A DNA stretch of 64,000 bases from Lachnospira multipara LB2003 (GCF_000702205.1 NZ_KL370871.1:248001-312000), one strand, 5' to 3'. Shown: positions 53,892-63,224, counted from the first letter of the stretch. The notes: a model not told the origin generated them from the sequence alone. Program-made: numbers and translations.

Positions 53892-55454
53892 TTAAGCTTC
53901 TGCTTCTGCCTCTGTTGTTACAGTTTCTTTTTTTTCTTCTGATTCAGCTGGAATAAGTCCTGCTGCAACTCTTTTTTCATAACGAGTATAAATAAACCAA
54001 GCTGCAACACCGAAGATTACTGGACCTGCAAGTGACCAGAATGTTGTTAAATAGTCACCATCAAGTGCTGGCTGAATAATAGCAAATACGTTAGCTAAAA
54101 CTAAAACGATTGTTACTACATAACCCCAGAAGTTAGCTGACTTCTGTGTCTTGTAAACTTCGAAACTTCTATCGATATTTGTAAGCTTCTTAAATCTTGG
54201 GAAAGCAAATGAAATAAATACGTAAGGTACTGTCATACCAACGTTAACCATTGCTGTTAAGATTAAGAAGAACTGCTGCATGTTGTCGCCACCAAATGAA
54301 ATTAAGAGGATTAATGCACATACGATTACACACTGAATCCACATAGCATTTCTTGGCATACCATCTTCATCAACAACACCCATCTTACCAGGCCATAATT
54401 CCTTAGGTGTACCATCGATGATCTGCTTTAATGTTGAGTAAACAAGTGTAAACATAGCACCTAATAATGCAAGTAACATGATTAAAGCGTAAATTCTAGC
54501 AAATCCACTAGCAAGTGCAGCCTGAGTTGCTGCTGATGCACCAAATGCCTTACCAAATTCTGCTGCAAAGTTTGACATGATTACATATGATACATTACCA
54601 AGTGTAATATTGTCAGCGCCAAGAATTTCGTTGTAGTTAGTAAATGAACCAACTAACATAATAAGAAGAGCATAACCTACAACGATTACTAATGCTGCAG
54701 TTACAATTCCCTTAGGGAAGTTCTTCTTAGGGTTCTCTGTCTTATCTACAAGACCACCAACTGCTTCGATTCCACCGTAAGCAAATAATGCATAAACGAT
54801 GAATGATAATATCATAATTACATTACCCTGATATGCTACATTAAGTGGTGTCTTAAGTGATTCAACGCCAAGGAATGGCTGCTCAAGATGACCGTGACGA
54901 GCAATAATCATGATAATAGAACCTAAAACTACTAAAATGTTAATTGTAAGAACAGCTGTACCACCGATTGATGTTACTTTTCTGATCTTATCAATACCCT
55001 TTGTTACAAAGAATGTAATACATATAAAGAAAATAGCAGCCATTAAACCAAGAAGCTTTGTTCCTGATAAGAAGCTTGATCCAAAGAATGACCAGCTAGC
55101 TGTATTATCCTTACCAAAAATAACGTTAGATACTGGAACCCAGATACCTGATGAAACATTTACCATCCATAATACATATGATGTATACCACATAAATGTT
55201 CCGATAAATGCGTACTTAGGACCTACTGATTTGCACATCCATGAGTACATTCCACCCTTCTCTTCACGGAAAGCTGAACCATATTCAGCAACCATAAATG
55301 CAAATGGAATAAAGAATAAAATACCAGCAATTACAAACCAAGGAATTGCTGCGTATCCCATAAGATAATAAGATCTTGGAATGTTGTTAAATCCATAAAC
55401 TGATGTAAAAATCATCAAAATTAGGGCCATTAGCCCAAGTTTTTTCTCTTTCAT
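53892..55454 (-). CDS. yjeM: APC-superfamily glutamate:GABA-type antiporter, YjeM-like
   Basis: A 520-residue transporter with about twelve helices. MIFTSVYGFNNIPRSYYLMG and GSAFREEKGGMYSWMCKSVG are the GGA-family first helix and loop, followed by FIGTFMWYTSYVLWMVN and FAYGGIEAVGGLVDKTENPK. These match YjeM/GadC-type amino-acid exchangers, which trade an amino acid for a decarboxylation product. The C-terminus is Glu/Ala-rich. A 360-base leader with a terminator hairpin precedes it, which suggests regulated read-through. Confidence 0.85.
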   Translation of the reverse strand: MKEKKLGLMALILMIFTSVYGFNNIPRSYYLMGYAAIPWFVIAGILFFIPFAFMVAEYGSAFREEKGGMYSWMCKSVGPKYAFIGTFMWYTSYVLWMVNVSSGIWVPVSNVIFGKDNTASWSFFGSSFLSGTKLLGLMAAIFFICITFFVTKGIDKIRKVTSIGGTAVLTINILVVLGSIIMIIARHGHLEQPFLGVESLKTPLNVAYQGNVIMILSFIVYALFAYGGIEAVGGLVDKTENPKKNFPKGIVTAALVIVVGYALLIMLVGSFTNYNEILGADNITLGNVSYVIMSNFAAEFGKAFGASAATQAALASGFARIYALIMLLALLGAMFTLVYSTLKQIIDGTPKELWPGKMGVVDEDGMPRNAMWIQCVIVCALILLISFGGDNMQQFFLILTAMVNVGMTVPYVFISFAFPRFKKLTNIDRSFEVYKTQKSANFWGYVVTIVLVLANVFAIIQPALDGDYLTTFWSLAGPVIFGVAAWFIYTRYEKRVAAGLIPAESEEKKETVTTEAEAEA

Positions 55455-55464
55455 ATTCCTTTAC

Positions 55465-55483
55465 GATGTGTAAAAAACACATC
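55465..55483 (-). promoter_or_regulatory. Hairpin with competing upstream start codon in the yjeM leader
   Basis: GATGTGT/ACACATC form a perfect 7-bp hairpin directly upstream of the yjeM ribosome site (AAAGGA). An ATG at 55482 inside the first arm has a better site (AAAGGAG) and opens an out-of-frame reading that overlaps the yjeM start. It may hold back yjeM translation. Confidence 0.4.
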
Positions 55484-55629
55484 TTTTCTCCTTTACTTTT
55501 TCGCTTTGAAATCATATGATTTTCCATTACGGAAATCCTTAAATATCTAGATAACTAGTATTTAATTTCGTCTTTAGCATCTTACCTCTAGATTGTATAG
55601 GTTTGTCATACGATTTAAACACCCTACAT

Positions 55630-55663
55630 AAAAAATAAGACTCCTTAAATTGCCAAGGGGTCT
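55630..55663 (-). terminator. Terminator hairpin in the yjeM leader (possible attenuator)
   Basis: AGACTCCTT (55638) with AAGGGGTCT (55655), 9 bp with one G-T, followed on the minus strand by TATTTTTT. It lies about 170 bases before yjeM and about 150 after its promoter. No known riboswitch consensus was recognised in the leader. Confidence 0.55.
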
Positions 55664-55818
55664 ATAAAAAGTTGCGTTACTTATTTGTAAACGTTACTTA
55701 AAAAAGCCAATAACATTTAATTGTAAATATGCGGTTAAATTCTGGTCTCTTAACTACAATTATCTGTAGATTAGCCAATGCCGAGATGTTTATAAATCAT
55801 AAGCTTCACAGCCATTGA

Positions 55819-55847
55819 ATTATACTTGAAACTAAATATTCTGTCAA
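55819..55847 (-). promoter_or_regulatory. Strong promoter of the yjeM leader
   Basis: Perfect TTGACA (55842-55847), 17-base spacer and perfect TATAAT (55819-55824) on the minus strand, 365 bases before the start codon. Confidence 0.8.
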
Positions 55848-56165
55848 ATTACAGTTATGAACTTGTAAAACTTAGGTGTTTTAAACAAAGCACTTAATTT
55901 TATAAAGTTACAATTTCATTTAAAACTTTTTCTTGTTTCAAGAATATTTTTTAATTCTAACATAGTTTCCCAGTGTTTAGGCTGATTTCTTTAAGATTTA
56001 AGGAAATTTTTCTGACAATTTTAGATTTTGGGGGCTATATTTCAGAATTATTTTATTAAGTCAAATTCAGTTTTTCTTTAATAATATAAAGGGATTTTTA
56101 GCAGTTTATGGACTAAAAAAATGTATTTTTTTGTTTTTTTATTTGCCTGTCGATTTCTTATTCCT

Positions 56166-56265
56166 AGTTGGGATTCTCACTTTGCTGGTTATATATTTAG
56201 TTGGGATCCTCACTTTACTGCTTATATATTTAGTTGGTGATCCTCACTTCGCTGGTTATATATTT
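56166..56265. repeat. 33/34-bp direct repeats, three units, upstream of pdxS
   Basis: Units start at 56166, 56199 and 56232; each reads AGTTGGGATCCTCACTTTGC-like and closes with TTATATATTT. They differ at few positions. The 880-base gap between yjeM and pdxS otherwise shows only the yjeM leader and AT-rich DNA. Confidence 0.75.
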
Positions 56266-56340
56266 TTCTTCTAATTTGGTCATTTTCATATAACCAATAT
56301 TGCAATAATATTTATAAAAAGTTCAAGGGAGGAAATGAAA

Positions 56341-57219
56341 ATGAACAATACACAACAATATGAACTTAATAAAGGACTTGCTCAAATGCTAAAGGGTGGC
56401 GTTATCATGGACGTCACTACACCTGAACAAGCTAAGATTGCACAGGAAGCTGGTGCTTGCGCTGTTATGGCTTTGGAGCGCATACCTGCTGATATCCGTG
56501 CAGCTGGCGGTGTATCTAGAATGAGCGATCCTAAGATGATTAAAGAAATTCAGGACGCTGTTAGCATCCCTGTTATGGCAAAATGTCGTATCGGTCATTT
56601 TGTGGAGGCTCAGATTCTTGAGGCTATTGAAATTGACTACATCGACGAATCTGAGGTTTTATCTCCTGCTGATGATATTTACCATATTGATAAGACTAAA
56701 TTTAAGGTTCCTTTTGTCTGCGGCGCGAGAGATTTAGGTGAGGCCCTCAGACGTATTAACGAAGGAGCTTCTATGATTAGAACCAAGGGTGAACCTGGCA
56801 CTGGAGATGTTATCCAAGCTGTAAGACATCTTCGTAAAATGAATTCTGAAATTCGAAAAATCGTTTCAATGAGTGAGGATGAGCTTTTTGAAGCTGCTAA
56901 AGAGCTTAAAGTTCCATATAATCTAATCACATATGTCCACAACAATGGCAAACTTCCTGTTGTTAACTTCGCAGCCGGTGGCGTTGCAACTCCTGCTGAT
57001 GCTGCTTTAATGATGCAACTTGGAGCTGAGGGCGTTTTTGTTGGTTCTGGTATTTTTAAATCCGGTGATCCAAGAAAAAGAGCTTCTGCTATCGTTGAGG
57101 CCGTTACTAATTACAAGGATGCTAAACTTATTGCCAAACTATCAGAGAACCTTGGAGAAGCTATGGTTGGCATCAATCCAGAAGAAATCAAAATCATTAT
57201 GGAAGAAAGAGGAATTTAA
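56341..57219 (+). CDS. pdxS: Pyridoxal 5'-phosphate synthase lyase subunit PdxS
   Basis: A 292-residue (beta/alpha)8 barrel that builds PLP from ribose 5-phosphate, glyceraldehyde 3-phosphate and ammonia. [38 protein letters not shown], the first Schiff-base lysine in [13 protein letters not shown] and the second in [13 protein letters not shown] are all present, as is [16 protein letters not shown]. The second ATG is used because GGGAGG lies eight bases from it and only two from the first. It is followed 33 bases later by its glutaminase partner pdxT. Confidence 0.96.
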   Translation: MNNTQQYELNKGLAQMLKGGVIMDVTTPEQAKIAQEAGACAVMALERIPADIRAAGGVSRMSDPKMIKEIQDAVSIPVMAKCRIGHFVEAQILEAIEIDYIDESEVLSPADDIYHIDKTKFKVPFVCGARDLGEALRRINEGASMIRTKGEPGTGDVIQAVRHLRKMNSEIRKIVSMSEDELFEAAKELKVPYNLITYVHNNGKLPVVNFAAGGVATPADAALMMQLGAEGVFVGSGIFKSGDPRKRASAIVEAVTNYKDAKLIAKLSENLGEAMVGINPEEIKIIMEERGI

Positions 57220-57252
57220 AGAAAGAGAAATTTTAAAAAAGGAGTGTGATTT

Positions 57253-57915
57253 ATGAAAATTGGAGTTCTTGCCCTTCAAGGTGCCTTTATTGAGCATATC
57301 AATATGATTAATAAGATTAATCAGCAGAATTGCCCTAGTCTACTCTTTAATCAATCTAACAACTTTGCTTTTTCTAATTTTAAATTACAAATTGAATGTG
57401 TTGAAATTCGTAGGCCAAAAGATTTAGCTGAAATTGATGCCCTTATTATTCCTGGCGGGGAAAGTACTGTGCAAGGTCTACTTCTAAGGAAATCCGGTCT
57501 TTTTAATTCAATAAAAAAATTAATTGAATCTGGAATGCCTGTTCTTGCCACTTGTGCTGGTCTCATCCTTCTTGCTAAAGAAATAGAAAATGAGTCATCA
57601 GCCCATCTTCAAACTTTTCCAATAAAAGTTGTCCGTAACGCCTATGGTAGGCAACTTGGAAGTTTTTGTAGCACTGCTAATGTAGGCGAAATAAAGGATT
57701 TTCCTTTAGTTTTTATCCGTGCCCCATACATCAAAGAATGCCTTTCTCCTGATGTTACCGTACTTTGTAAAGACAAAGACCGCATAGTAGCCGCCCAATA
57801 TAAGAACCAATTTGTCTATGCTTTTCACCCTGAAATGAGCGATGACACAAGAATTCATGAGGAATTTATAAAAGCGGTTTTTAAATACTCAAGTAAGAAA
57901 CTGTTAGCCGGATAA
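57253..57915 (+). CDS. pdxT: Pyridoxal 5'-phosphate synthase glutaminase subunit PdxT
   Basis: A 220-residue class I glutamine amidotransferase that feeds ammonia to PdxS. IGVLALQGAFIEHI opens it; IPGGESTVQGLLLR binds the oxyanion; ATCAGLILL holds the nucleophilic cysteine; AFHPEMSDD the His-Glu pair. It is about 25 residues longer than usual because of an insertion after residue 16 (CPSLLFNQSNNFAFSNF) before the VEIRRPKDL strand. Same operon as pdxS. Confidence 0.94.
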   Translation: MKIGVLALQGAFIEHINMINKINQQNCPSLLFNQSNNFAFSNFKLQIECVEIRRPKDLAEIDALIIPGGESTVQGLLLRKSGLFNSIKKLIESGMPVLATCAGLILLAKEIENESSAHLQTFPIKVVRNAYGRQLGSFCSTANVGEIKDFPLVFIRAPYIKECLSPDVTVLCKDKDRIVAAQYKNQFVYAFHPEMSDDTRIHEEFIKAVFKYSSKKLLAG

Positions 57916-57924
57916 TTTATGAAC

Positions 57925-57984
57925 AAAAAAGACATTGAGTTGTTGGTCATATGTTAATTCCAACCTAATCTCAATGTCTTTTTT
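57925..57984. terminator. Bidirectional terminator after pdxST
   Basis: GACATTGAG (57931) with CTCAATGTC (57970), inner GTTGG/CCAAC, flanked by AAAAAA and TTTTTT. It also ends the convergent membrane-protein gene. Confidence 0.88.
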
Positions 57985-57987
57985 ATT

Positions 57988-58956
57988 CTAATACATTTCC
58001 ATTCTATGCATTCCCATATCAAACAAGAACTTTTGCTCATCTATACAGAATGTATAATATGGACTTTTTGCCGATTCATATTGTTTTTTACTTACTTCTA
58101 TCGTCTCAGTTTTTCCGTCTTCATACTCAAACTCTATATTGTAAACTCTTCTTTTGCTTTTCCCTGTTGTAATGTGAGTCTCTCTACTTACCACTGTTAC
58201 TTCTTTTTTAACATGTGTAGAGGTTAAGTTCACTAAAGAATATACTACAACAACTGAAATAAATAACATACCTATAAACATTGCTACTTTTTCGTTTGCT
58301 CTATCTTTTTGAGTTCCCATAGTTTTTCTTATAAATAAGTAGCCTAGTGTTGCTACTATTCCTACGCACATAAACCAAGCTATAAGATTATCATAATTAT
58401 AAAATTTAGCTGACCACAAACTCATTAGTAATATTATCGATGTCTCGTAAAGAAAAATGTCACAGCAAATCATATTATTTTTATAATAATAGTTATTTTC
58501 TTTAGAATAGTCTTTAGCTTTCTTCACTAGTTTTTCTGTTATATAAACGCTTCCTCTATAATGATAAATAAATACTGCATCTAGGAAATAAATCAACAAG
58601 CAAAGAAAGGAAAATCCTTTTCTTATAAATTCTGACGGAATCTCACTATCATCCTGCATTAATAAAAAACCAATAACGAACACACACACTACTGCAAAAA
58701 CACTAATTCCAACTAACCAATTTAGTTTGGATTTAGCTTTCTTTATTTCCGCTTGGGTAAAGCGCCTTCTGTTAGAGTATTGGGGATTAACTCTATTACT
58801 TGCATCACCGTTATTATTAATCATCCTGTTAAAATACGGATTAACTCCTGCATTGAACTGGCGCATGCTTGGATTTGATTGGTAATTTCTTGTGTTTTGG
58901 GGTGAGTTATAAGCATTACCAAATCCAGCATTGGGATTTCTTCTGTAATCATTCAT
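57988..58956 (-). CDS. Multi-pass membrane protein of unknown function
   Basis: A 322-residue protein. Residues 1-65 are Asn/Gln/Tyr/Pro-rich and disordered (RNPNAGFGNAYNSPQNTRNY). About six membrane helices follow between 75 and 250, then a soluble C-terminal domain with basic and acidic stretches (GKSKRRVYNIEFEYEDGKTE). I do not recognise a family. Single gene convergent with pdxST. Confidence 0.6.
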   Translation of the reverse strand: MNDYRRNPNAGFGNAYNSPQNTRNYQSNPSMRQFNAGVNPYFNRMINNNGDASNRVNPQYSNRRRFTQAEIKKAKSKLNWLVGISVFAVVCVFVIGFLLMQDDSEIPSEFIRKGFSFLCLLIYFLDAVFIYHYRGSVYITEKLVKKAKDYSKENNYYYKNNMICCDIFLYETSIILLMSLWSAKFYNYDNLIAWFMCVGIVATLGYLFIRKTMGTQKDRANEKVAMFIGMLFISVVVVYSLVNLTSTHVKKEVTVVSRETHITTGKSKRRVYNIEFEYEDGKTETIEVSKKQYESAKSPYYTFCIDEQKFLFDMGMHRMEMY

Positions 58957-59240
58957 TGTAGTACTGCCTCACATTTTTATTTTCTTTACAAATGTAGTTT
59001 TACCATAGGCTGTTGCTGTTGTCTATACGTATTTTGAAGAAAATAAAATGGAAACGTTTAATTTAGTGCACGTTTGGAGCGCTTGAAAGTGCTAAGATAG
59101 CAGGTAACTGGCGGGGAACGCGAAAGAATTGTGGGCTGGCGGGGGGTGCGCTTTATGGAACCTTTTTGTGTGTTTTTGGACTTTTTTATTGAAAAACAGC
59201 TGTTGGGTCATGAAATAAAACTACTGACCAATGGTCATTT

Positions 59241-59471
59241 TGACCTTTTTCTCTTGCTACACAATTTAGGTCCATTGTAGCATTTAATTACCTAAAGCTT
59301 CCTCCTATGATCATTGACCTTTTTTGTTAAATTCTTGTTTTAGTCCTATTTTTACTTTTCAATTTCATAAATTGGAGTTGACCTTTTTCCTAAATTATCG
59401 AAATAAAGTCCAATTACGTAGGAACTTACTTAAATTGACACTGACCTTTTTTCTCAAACTATCAATATAGG
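59241..59471. repeat. Imperfect 63-74-base repeats headed by TGACCTTTTT
   Basis: TGACCTTTTT occurs at 59241, 59315, 59379 and 59442, each followed after 25-30 bases by TAGGTC or AAGTCCAATT, giving a TTGACC...GGTCAA inverted pair within the last unit. The spacing (74, 64, 63) is too irregular for CRISPR. It lies between the membrane protein and nuclease paralogue 2. The preceding stretch (59136-59148) repeats CTGGCGGGGGGTG, also found at 41137-41149. Confidence 0.55.
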
Positions 59472-59597
59472 TCAATTTGTAACTTCGCCATAGCCATAAT
59501 TCCCGACTTCACCACAGCCATAATTCCAAACTTCACAATAGCCATAATTCCCGACTTCGCCATAGCCATAATTTCCAGCTTCGCCACTCATTCTCAT
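59472..59597 (-). repeat. 24-bp tandem repeat, four units, with an in-frame 41-codon reading
   Basis: Units of 24 bases start at 59482, 59506, 59530 and 59554. Because 24 is a multiple of three, the minus strand reads an octapeptide GNYGYGEV four times with changes, from ATG at 59597 to a stop at 59472. The frame begins ten bases after the stop of nuclease paralogue 2 but lacks a good ribosome site, so translation is doubtful. Confidence 0.6.
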
Positions 59598-59607
59598 CCA
59601 AGCACAA

Positions 59608-60408
59608 TTAAATATCACACAAGATGCTTTTTAACATTGCTTTTATGCCTTGAATGTCTAATGGGCTTCCTTGCATTTCATAAGTCATGATAAGATTTTT
59701 TCCAAGATAAATGCCATTTCTTCTGTATTCATCGAGCTTTTTTAGATTTGATTTCAGATAATTGTCGTCATCTAACAAACCAAAATGCTCAAGGTAGATT
59801 TCTTTTCTGGTTCGTTTATTAAGTATCGTAAAATCGGGATATCTGATTTCTCCATTCTTTAGTTTTAGAGCTTTTTCATAAAGATACGGTATTTTTAGTT
59901 CTGTGAGAATGTCAGCTATTATAGCTTCTGACTTTGATCGAACCATTTCGCCCTGCTTGGTTTCATAGGTTTTATGCTCTTGCATAAACTCATTAGTCTT
60001 GTAAGTTTGCGACATCCATTTTGATGCATACAAATCATCGTTTTCAAAATATGGACTTATTAATTCTCTTCTTGGGATTTTTTCTTTAACAAATGCAGCA
60101 TCTGCATCGTATTTAGATAATTTCTTAATTGAATTTTCTAGACATTCTATTTCTTTTGTAGCAGTTTTTATAAATTTTTCTCGATATGTTTTTTGTGCAA
60201 GCTTAACCGCCATTCCTCGCTCGTGTTTCTTGATATATCGCTGGGATTCAGAATTTTCGCCTTTTACATGGTAATAGCGATAACTTGTGTCTGATCTTGA
60301 AATTCTCAAACGTCCATCCGGATACAAATCATCATCGCGTAAAGCAAGATTTAACGCCTTTTTCGTAGCTTTTAGCCGCTTTTCCATTAATTCTATTATT
60401 CTATTCAT
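59608..60408 (-). CDS. PD-(D/E)XK-like nuclease, paralogue 2
   Basis: A 266-residue protein of the same length and layout as the gene at 32857-33657. Shared segments are MVRSKSEAIIADILTELKIP, GEIRYPDFTILN, EIYLEHFGLLDDDNYLKSNL, KLDEYRRNGIYLGKNLI; the basic N-terminal halves also align (SQRYIKKHERGMAVKLAQKT). Conserved E, PDF and EHFG suggest a nuclease fold with H at the usual lysine. The start at 60408 has AAAGGAGG; 23 further codons upstream are excluded. Single gene in repeat-rich DNA. Confidence 0.72.
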   Translation of the reverse strand: MNRIIELMEKRLKATKKALNLALRDDDLYPDGRLRISRSDTSYRYYHVKGENSESQRYIKKHERGMAVKLAQKTYREKFIKTATKEIECLENSIKKLSKYDADAAFVKEKIPRRELISPYFENDDLYASKWMSQTYKTNEFMQEHKTYETKQGEMVRSKSEAIIADILTELKIPYLYEKALKLKNGEIRYPDFTILNKRTRKEIYLEHFGLLDDDNYLKSNLKKLDEYRRNGIYLGKNLIMTYEMQGSPLDIQGIKAMLKSILCDI

Positions 60409-60758
60409 CTGTCCTCCTTTGTTATTTTTGAAGTGGATAATATCTTTTGTAATATAACTTCTGAAAAAGTATATCATATATAGTTTTCATGCACAACTCT
60501 TCTTGCTAAAGCCCGCCATTATAAAAAGCATGTCGCCTAAACCCAGTAATAAATTGTAAAATTTAATTGTACGCAATTTTTTTATTCATAATTTCATTCC
60601 CTACTCGCTGGCTGATTTTTCTAATCGCAAGTTATAAACATGTAATTAAATACATGTTTTTTATGACAATATTTTATTTATGTGTTATTATATTTATCGC
60701 GAAATATATTTTTGTTATTCTATTTTATTAAGAAATTGGGGGAATTATAGGAGGATTT
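60409..60758. other. Intergenic region with hairpin and YczE promoter
   Basis: AAACATGTA/TACATGTTT (60636-60659) followed by T on the plus strand is terminator-like but no plus-strand gene precedes it. A promoter ATGACA (60663-60668), 17 bases, TATTAT (60686-60691) points to the YczE-like gene 68 bases on. Nothing else seen. Confidence 0.55.
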
Positions 60759-61442
60759 ATGAAGGACAAAAAGAATATTAAAGATTTAGTTCTACGATAT
60801 CTTATTTTTCTTGTAGGACTTTTTATTGCATCCATCGGGGTTGCTTTCTCTACAAAGGCTGAACTTGGCACTTCGCCGGTTTCATCTGTACCCTATTCTG
60901 TTTCTTTGGTGAACCATTTATTTAGTTTTGGTGGTTGGATCAATGTTTTGAGCATCACTCAGATTATTATCCAAGTTATAGTACTTAAATTTAAGTGCAA
61001 TTATGTTGAAATCGCGATTCAAACTGTGTTGGCATTTGTTTATGGATATTTAACTAATCTCTCATGCTACTTGCTTAGCGGAATTAATCTTTATTCATAT
61101 CCTGCAAAATTCACATTTATGATCTTAAGCTGCATAATTCTTGCTTTTGGTATTTGGATTCAGTTTAAAGGAAATGTTGCTATGCTTCCTGGTGAGGCCA
61201 TGAACCGCGCAATTAGTAGCGTTACAAAATTTAGCTACGAAGCTATGAAGATTTTCTTCGATATTTTGTATATTATAATTTCTGCAATTATTTGCTTTGT
61301 TGCTTTCCACAAGCTTCTTGGAGTACGCGAAGGCAGTATCATTGCGGCTTTATTAGTCGGCACAATCATTAAGTTTTATAATATGATTTTCGATAAAATT
61401 GCTTCTGCAAAATGTCCAGAGCCAAACCCGGACACATTATAA
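60759..61442 (+). CDS. YczE/YyaS-like membrane protein (DUF6198 type)
   Basis: A 227-residue protein with five membrane helices. GLFIASIGVAFSTKAELGTSPVSSVPYSVS and GNVAMLPGEAMNRAIS match the YczE/YitT-like family, whose transport substrate or role is unclear. AGGAGG ribosome site, own promoter and terminator; the C-terminal AKCPEPNPDTL is polar and cytoplasmic. Confidence 0.82.
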   Translation: MKDKKNIKDLVLRYLIFLVGLFIASIGVAFSTKAELGTSPVSSVPYSVSLVNHLFSFGGWINVLSITQIIIQVIVLKFKCNYVEIAIQTVLAFVYGYLTNLSCYLLSGINLYSYPAKFTFMILSCIILAFGIWIQFKGNVAMLPGEAMNRAISSVTKFSYEAMKIFFDILYIIISAIICFVAFHKLLGVREGSIIAALLVGTIIKFYNMIFDKIASAKCPEPNPDTL

Positions 61443-61452
61443 ATATAAAGAT

Positions 61453-61483
61453 GCCCACATTAAATCTTTAATGTGGGCTTTCT
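61453..61483 (+). terminator. Rho-independent terminator of the YczE-like gene
   Basis: Perfect 12-bp stem GCCCACATTAAA/TTTAATGTGGGC with a 2-base centre, then TTTCTTGT. Confidence 0.85.
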
Positions 61484-61569
61484 TGTATTTATTATCTAAT
61501 TTACCGCTAGTTCACTAGGCAGCATGCTTGATTATTGTAGCAATTCTTAACCGAACGATTAAACCTAAT

Positions 61570-62373
61570 TTAATTCGACAATTCTTTGCTTAGCATGTAA
61601 CCGTGATTTAGTGGGCCATTGCCCTTGCCTAAATTGAGGTTTGCTGCAATTGCGCCTGTAATATATTCCTTTGCTTTACTAACAGAAGCTTGAAGTGTCA
61701 TGCCTTTGGCTAAGTTAGAAGCTATTGCACTAGATAGAGTGCAGCCTGTTCCATGAGTATTCTCATTTTGAATTTTCTTTGTTTCATACCAGATTTCCTC
61801 GCCCTGGCAATACAAAAAATCATTGGAATCGCCAATGCTGTGTCCCCCCTTAACAAGGGTTGAACAGTTATATTCCGTACTTATTATTCTTGCGGCTCTA
61901 ACCATATCCTCTTCGTTTTTTATGTCGATGCCAGAAAGTACACTGGCTTCAGGAATATTGGGTGTTACAAGACTTGCCAGGGGAAAAAGCTTGGAAGTCA
62001 TAGCTTTTATGGCATCCGTTTTTAGAAGACGCTTGCCTGATGTTGAAATCATAACGGGGTCTATCACTATGTTTTTAGCCTTATAAAAACTAAGTCTTTC
62101 AGCCACAAGCTCCACAAGTTCCTTAGAAGGTAACATTCCAATTTTTATTGCATCTGGATAGATATCTTCAAAAACAGCATCAATTTGCTCCTTTAAAAGC
62201 TTAGGACTTGTCTCTTCAACATCCTTTACTTCTTTTGTATTTTGCGCTGTAATTGCTGTGATTGCACTCATGGCATAGACATTATTCATAATCATGGTCT
62301 TAATATCAGCCTGAATTCCAGCTCCTCCACTACAATCACTGCCTGCAATTGAAAGTGCGGTTTTTAATTCCAT
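61570..62373 (-). CDS. thiD: Hydroxymethylpyrimidine/phosphomethylpyrimidine kinase ThiD
   Basis: A 267-residue ribokinase-fold enzyme of thiamine synthesis and salvage. SIAGSDCSGGAGIQADIKTM is the substrate site, DPVMISTSGKRLL the anion loop and HGTGCTLSSAIASNLA the GTGC catalytic motif with its aspartate position replaced as normal in ThiD. It phosphorylates HMP twice, to HMP-PP. No other thi gene or TPP riboswitch is adjacent. Confidence 0.93.
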   Translation of the reverse strand: MELKTALSIAGSDCSGGAGIQADIKTMIMNNVYAMSAITAITAQNTKEVKDVEETSPKLLKEQIDAVFEDIYPDAIKIGMLPSKELVELVAERLSFYKAKNIVIDPVMISTSGKRLLKTDAIKAMTSKLFPLASLVTPNIPEASVLSGIDIKNEEDMVRAARIISTEYNCSTLVKGGHSIGDSNDFLYCQGEEIWYETKKIQNENTHGTGCTLSSAIASNLAKGMTLQASVSKAKEYITGAIAANLNLGKGNGPLNHGYMLSKELSN

Positions 62374-62439
62374 ATATCATCCTCCCAAGTTAAAAACTAA
62401 AGATTATTATATACAGACTATGCAAAATTTTAAAGATAT

Positions 62440-63222
62440 TTATGGCAAAATATCATAATTCGTGCAAATTGGATGACCATCTTTATCATCATATATTATT
62501 TGGGCGTCGATATCATAAATTGCCTTTAGATTCTCCTTTGTCACAACAGTTTTGGCATCGCCCTCACAAATGATTTTTCCTTGTTTCATGGCTATCATGT
62601 GATCCGCGAAACGAGATGCTAAGTTTAATTCGTGAATAACAATTAGGATTGTGGTCTGTCTAGCTCTATTTAATTCCTGCAAAAGCTTTAGAATTTCTAA
62701 CTGATGAGCCATATCAAGATAGGTTGTGGGTTCGTCAAGAATTAGAGTATCTGTGCACTGAGCAAGGGCCATAGCAATCCATGCTCTTTGTCTTTGACCA
62801 CCTGATAGTTCCTCTACATTGCTGCATTTTAGGCTTGTTAAACGAACTTCCTTTATTGCTTGTTCTATGATTTCATTGTCAGTTTTTGTAAGGCCGCCAA
62901 AACCCTTTCTATATGGGAATCTTCCAAAGGCTATTAACTCTTCAACAGTAATTTTTTGCGGAACCACTGGGTTTTGAGGTAAATAAGCAAGTTCTTTGGC
63001 AATTTCCTTAGTCTTATAAGATTTTATGTCTTTATTATTCAGAAAAATTTGGCCATTTTTAGGCTTAATAATTCCGCCAATTGACTTTAAAAGAGTAGAT
63101 TTTCCGCAACCATTAGAGCCAATGACCATGGTAATCTTACCCTTTGGAATTTTTACGCTTAAATCAGAAATTATTATTTTGTCATCGTATCCAACCTTAA
63201 GATTTCTACATTCTATGGACAT
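62440..63222 (-). CDS. ABC transporter ATP-binding protein, FecE/FepC type
   Basis: A 260-residue ATPase of an iron-siderophore, heme or cobalamin importer. VIGSNGCGKSTLLKSIGG is Walker A; YLPQNPVVPQKITVEELI the Q-loop; ELSGGQRQRAWIAMALAQ the signature; LILDEPTTYLD Walker B; IHELNLASRFAD the switch. The start at 63222 has GGAG and lies two bases after the permease stop, so the subunits are coupled. Twenty codons before it are excluded. Confidence 0.93.
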   Translation of the reverse strand: MSIECRNLKVGYDDKIIISDLSVKIPKGKITMVIGSNGCGKSTLLKSIGGIIKPKNGQIFLNNKDIKSYKTKEIAKELAYLPQNPVVPQKITVEELIAFGRFPYRKGFGGLTKTDNEIIEQAIKEVRLTSLKCSNVEELSGGQRQRAWIAMALAQCTDTLILDEPTTYLDMAHQLEILKLLQELNRARQTTILIVIHELNLASRFADHMIAMKQGKIICEGDAKTVVTKENLKAIYDIDAQIIYDDKDGHPICTNYDILP

Positions 63223-63224
63223 TC

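Noticed and set aside
54910-55368. 152-codon plus-strand frame
   Set aside because: Antisense of the YjeM-type antiporter; hydrophobic codons read backwards give a false frame.
59482-59577. Possible CRISPR-like array
   Set aside because: The 24-bp units are directly adjacent with no spacers, and no cas gene is present.
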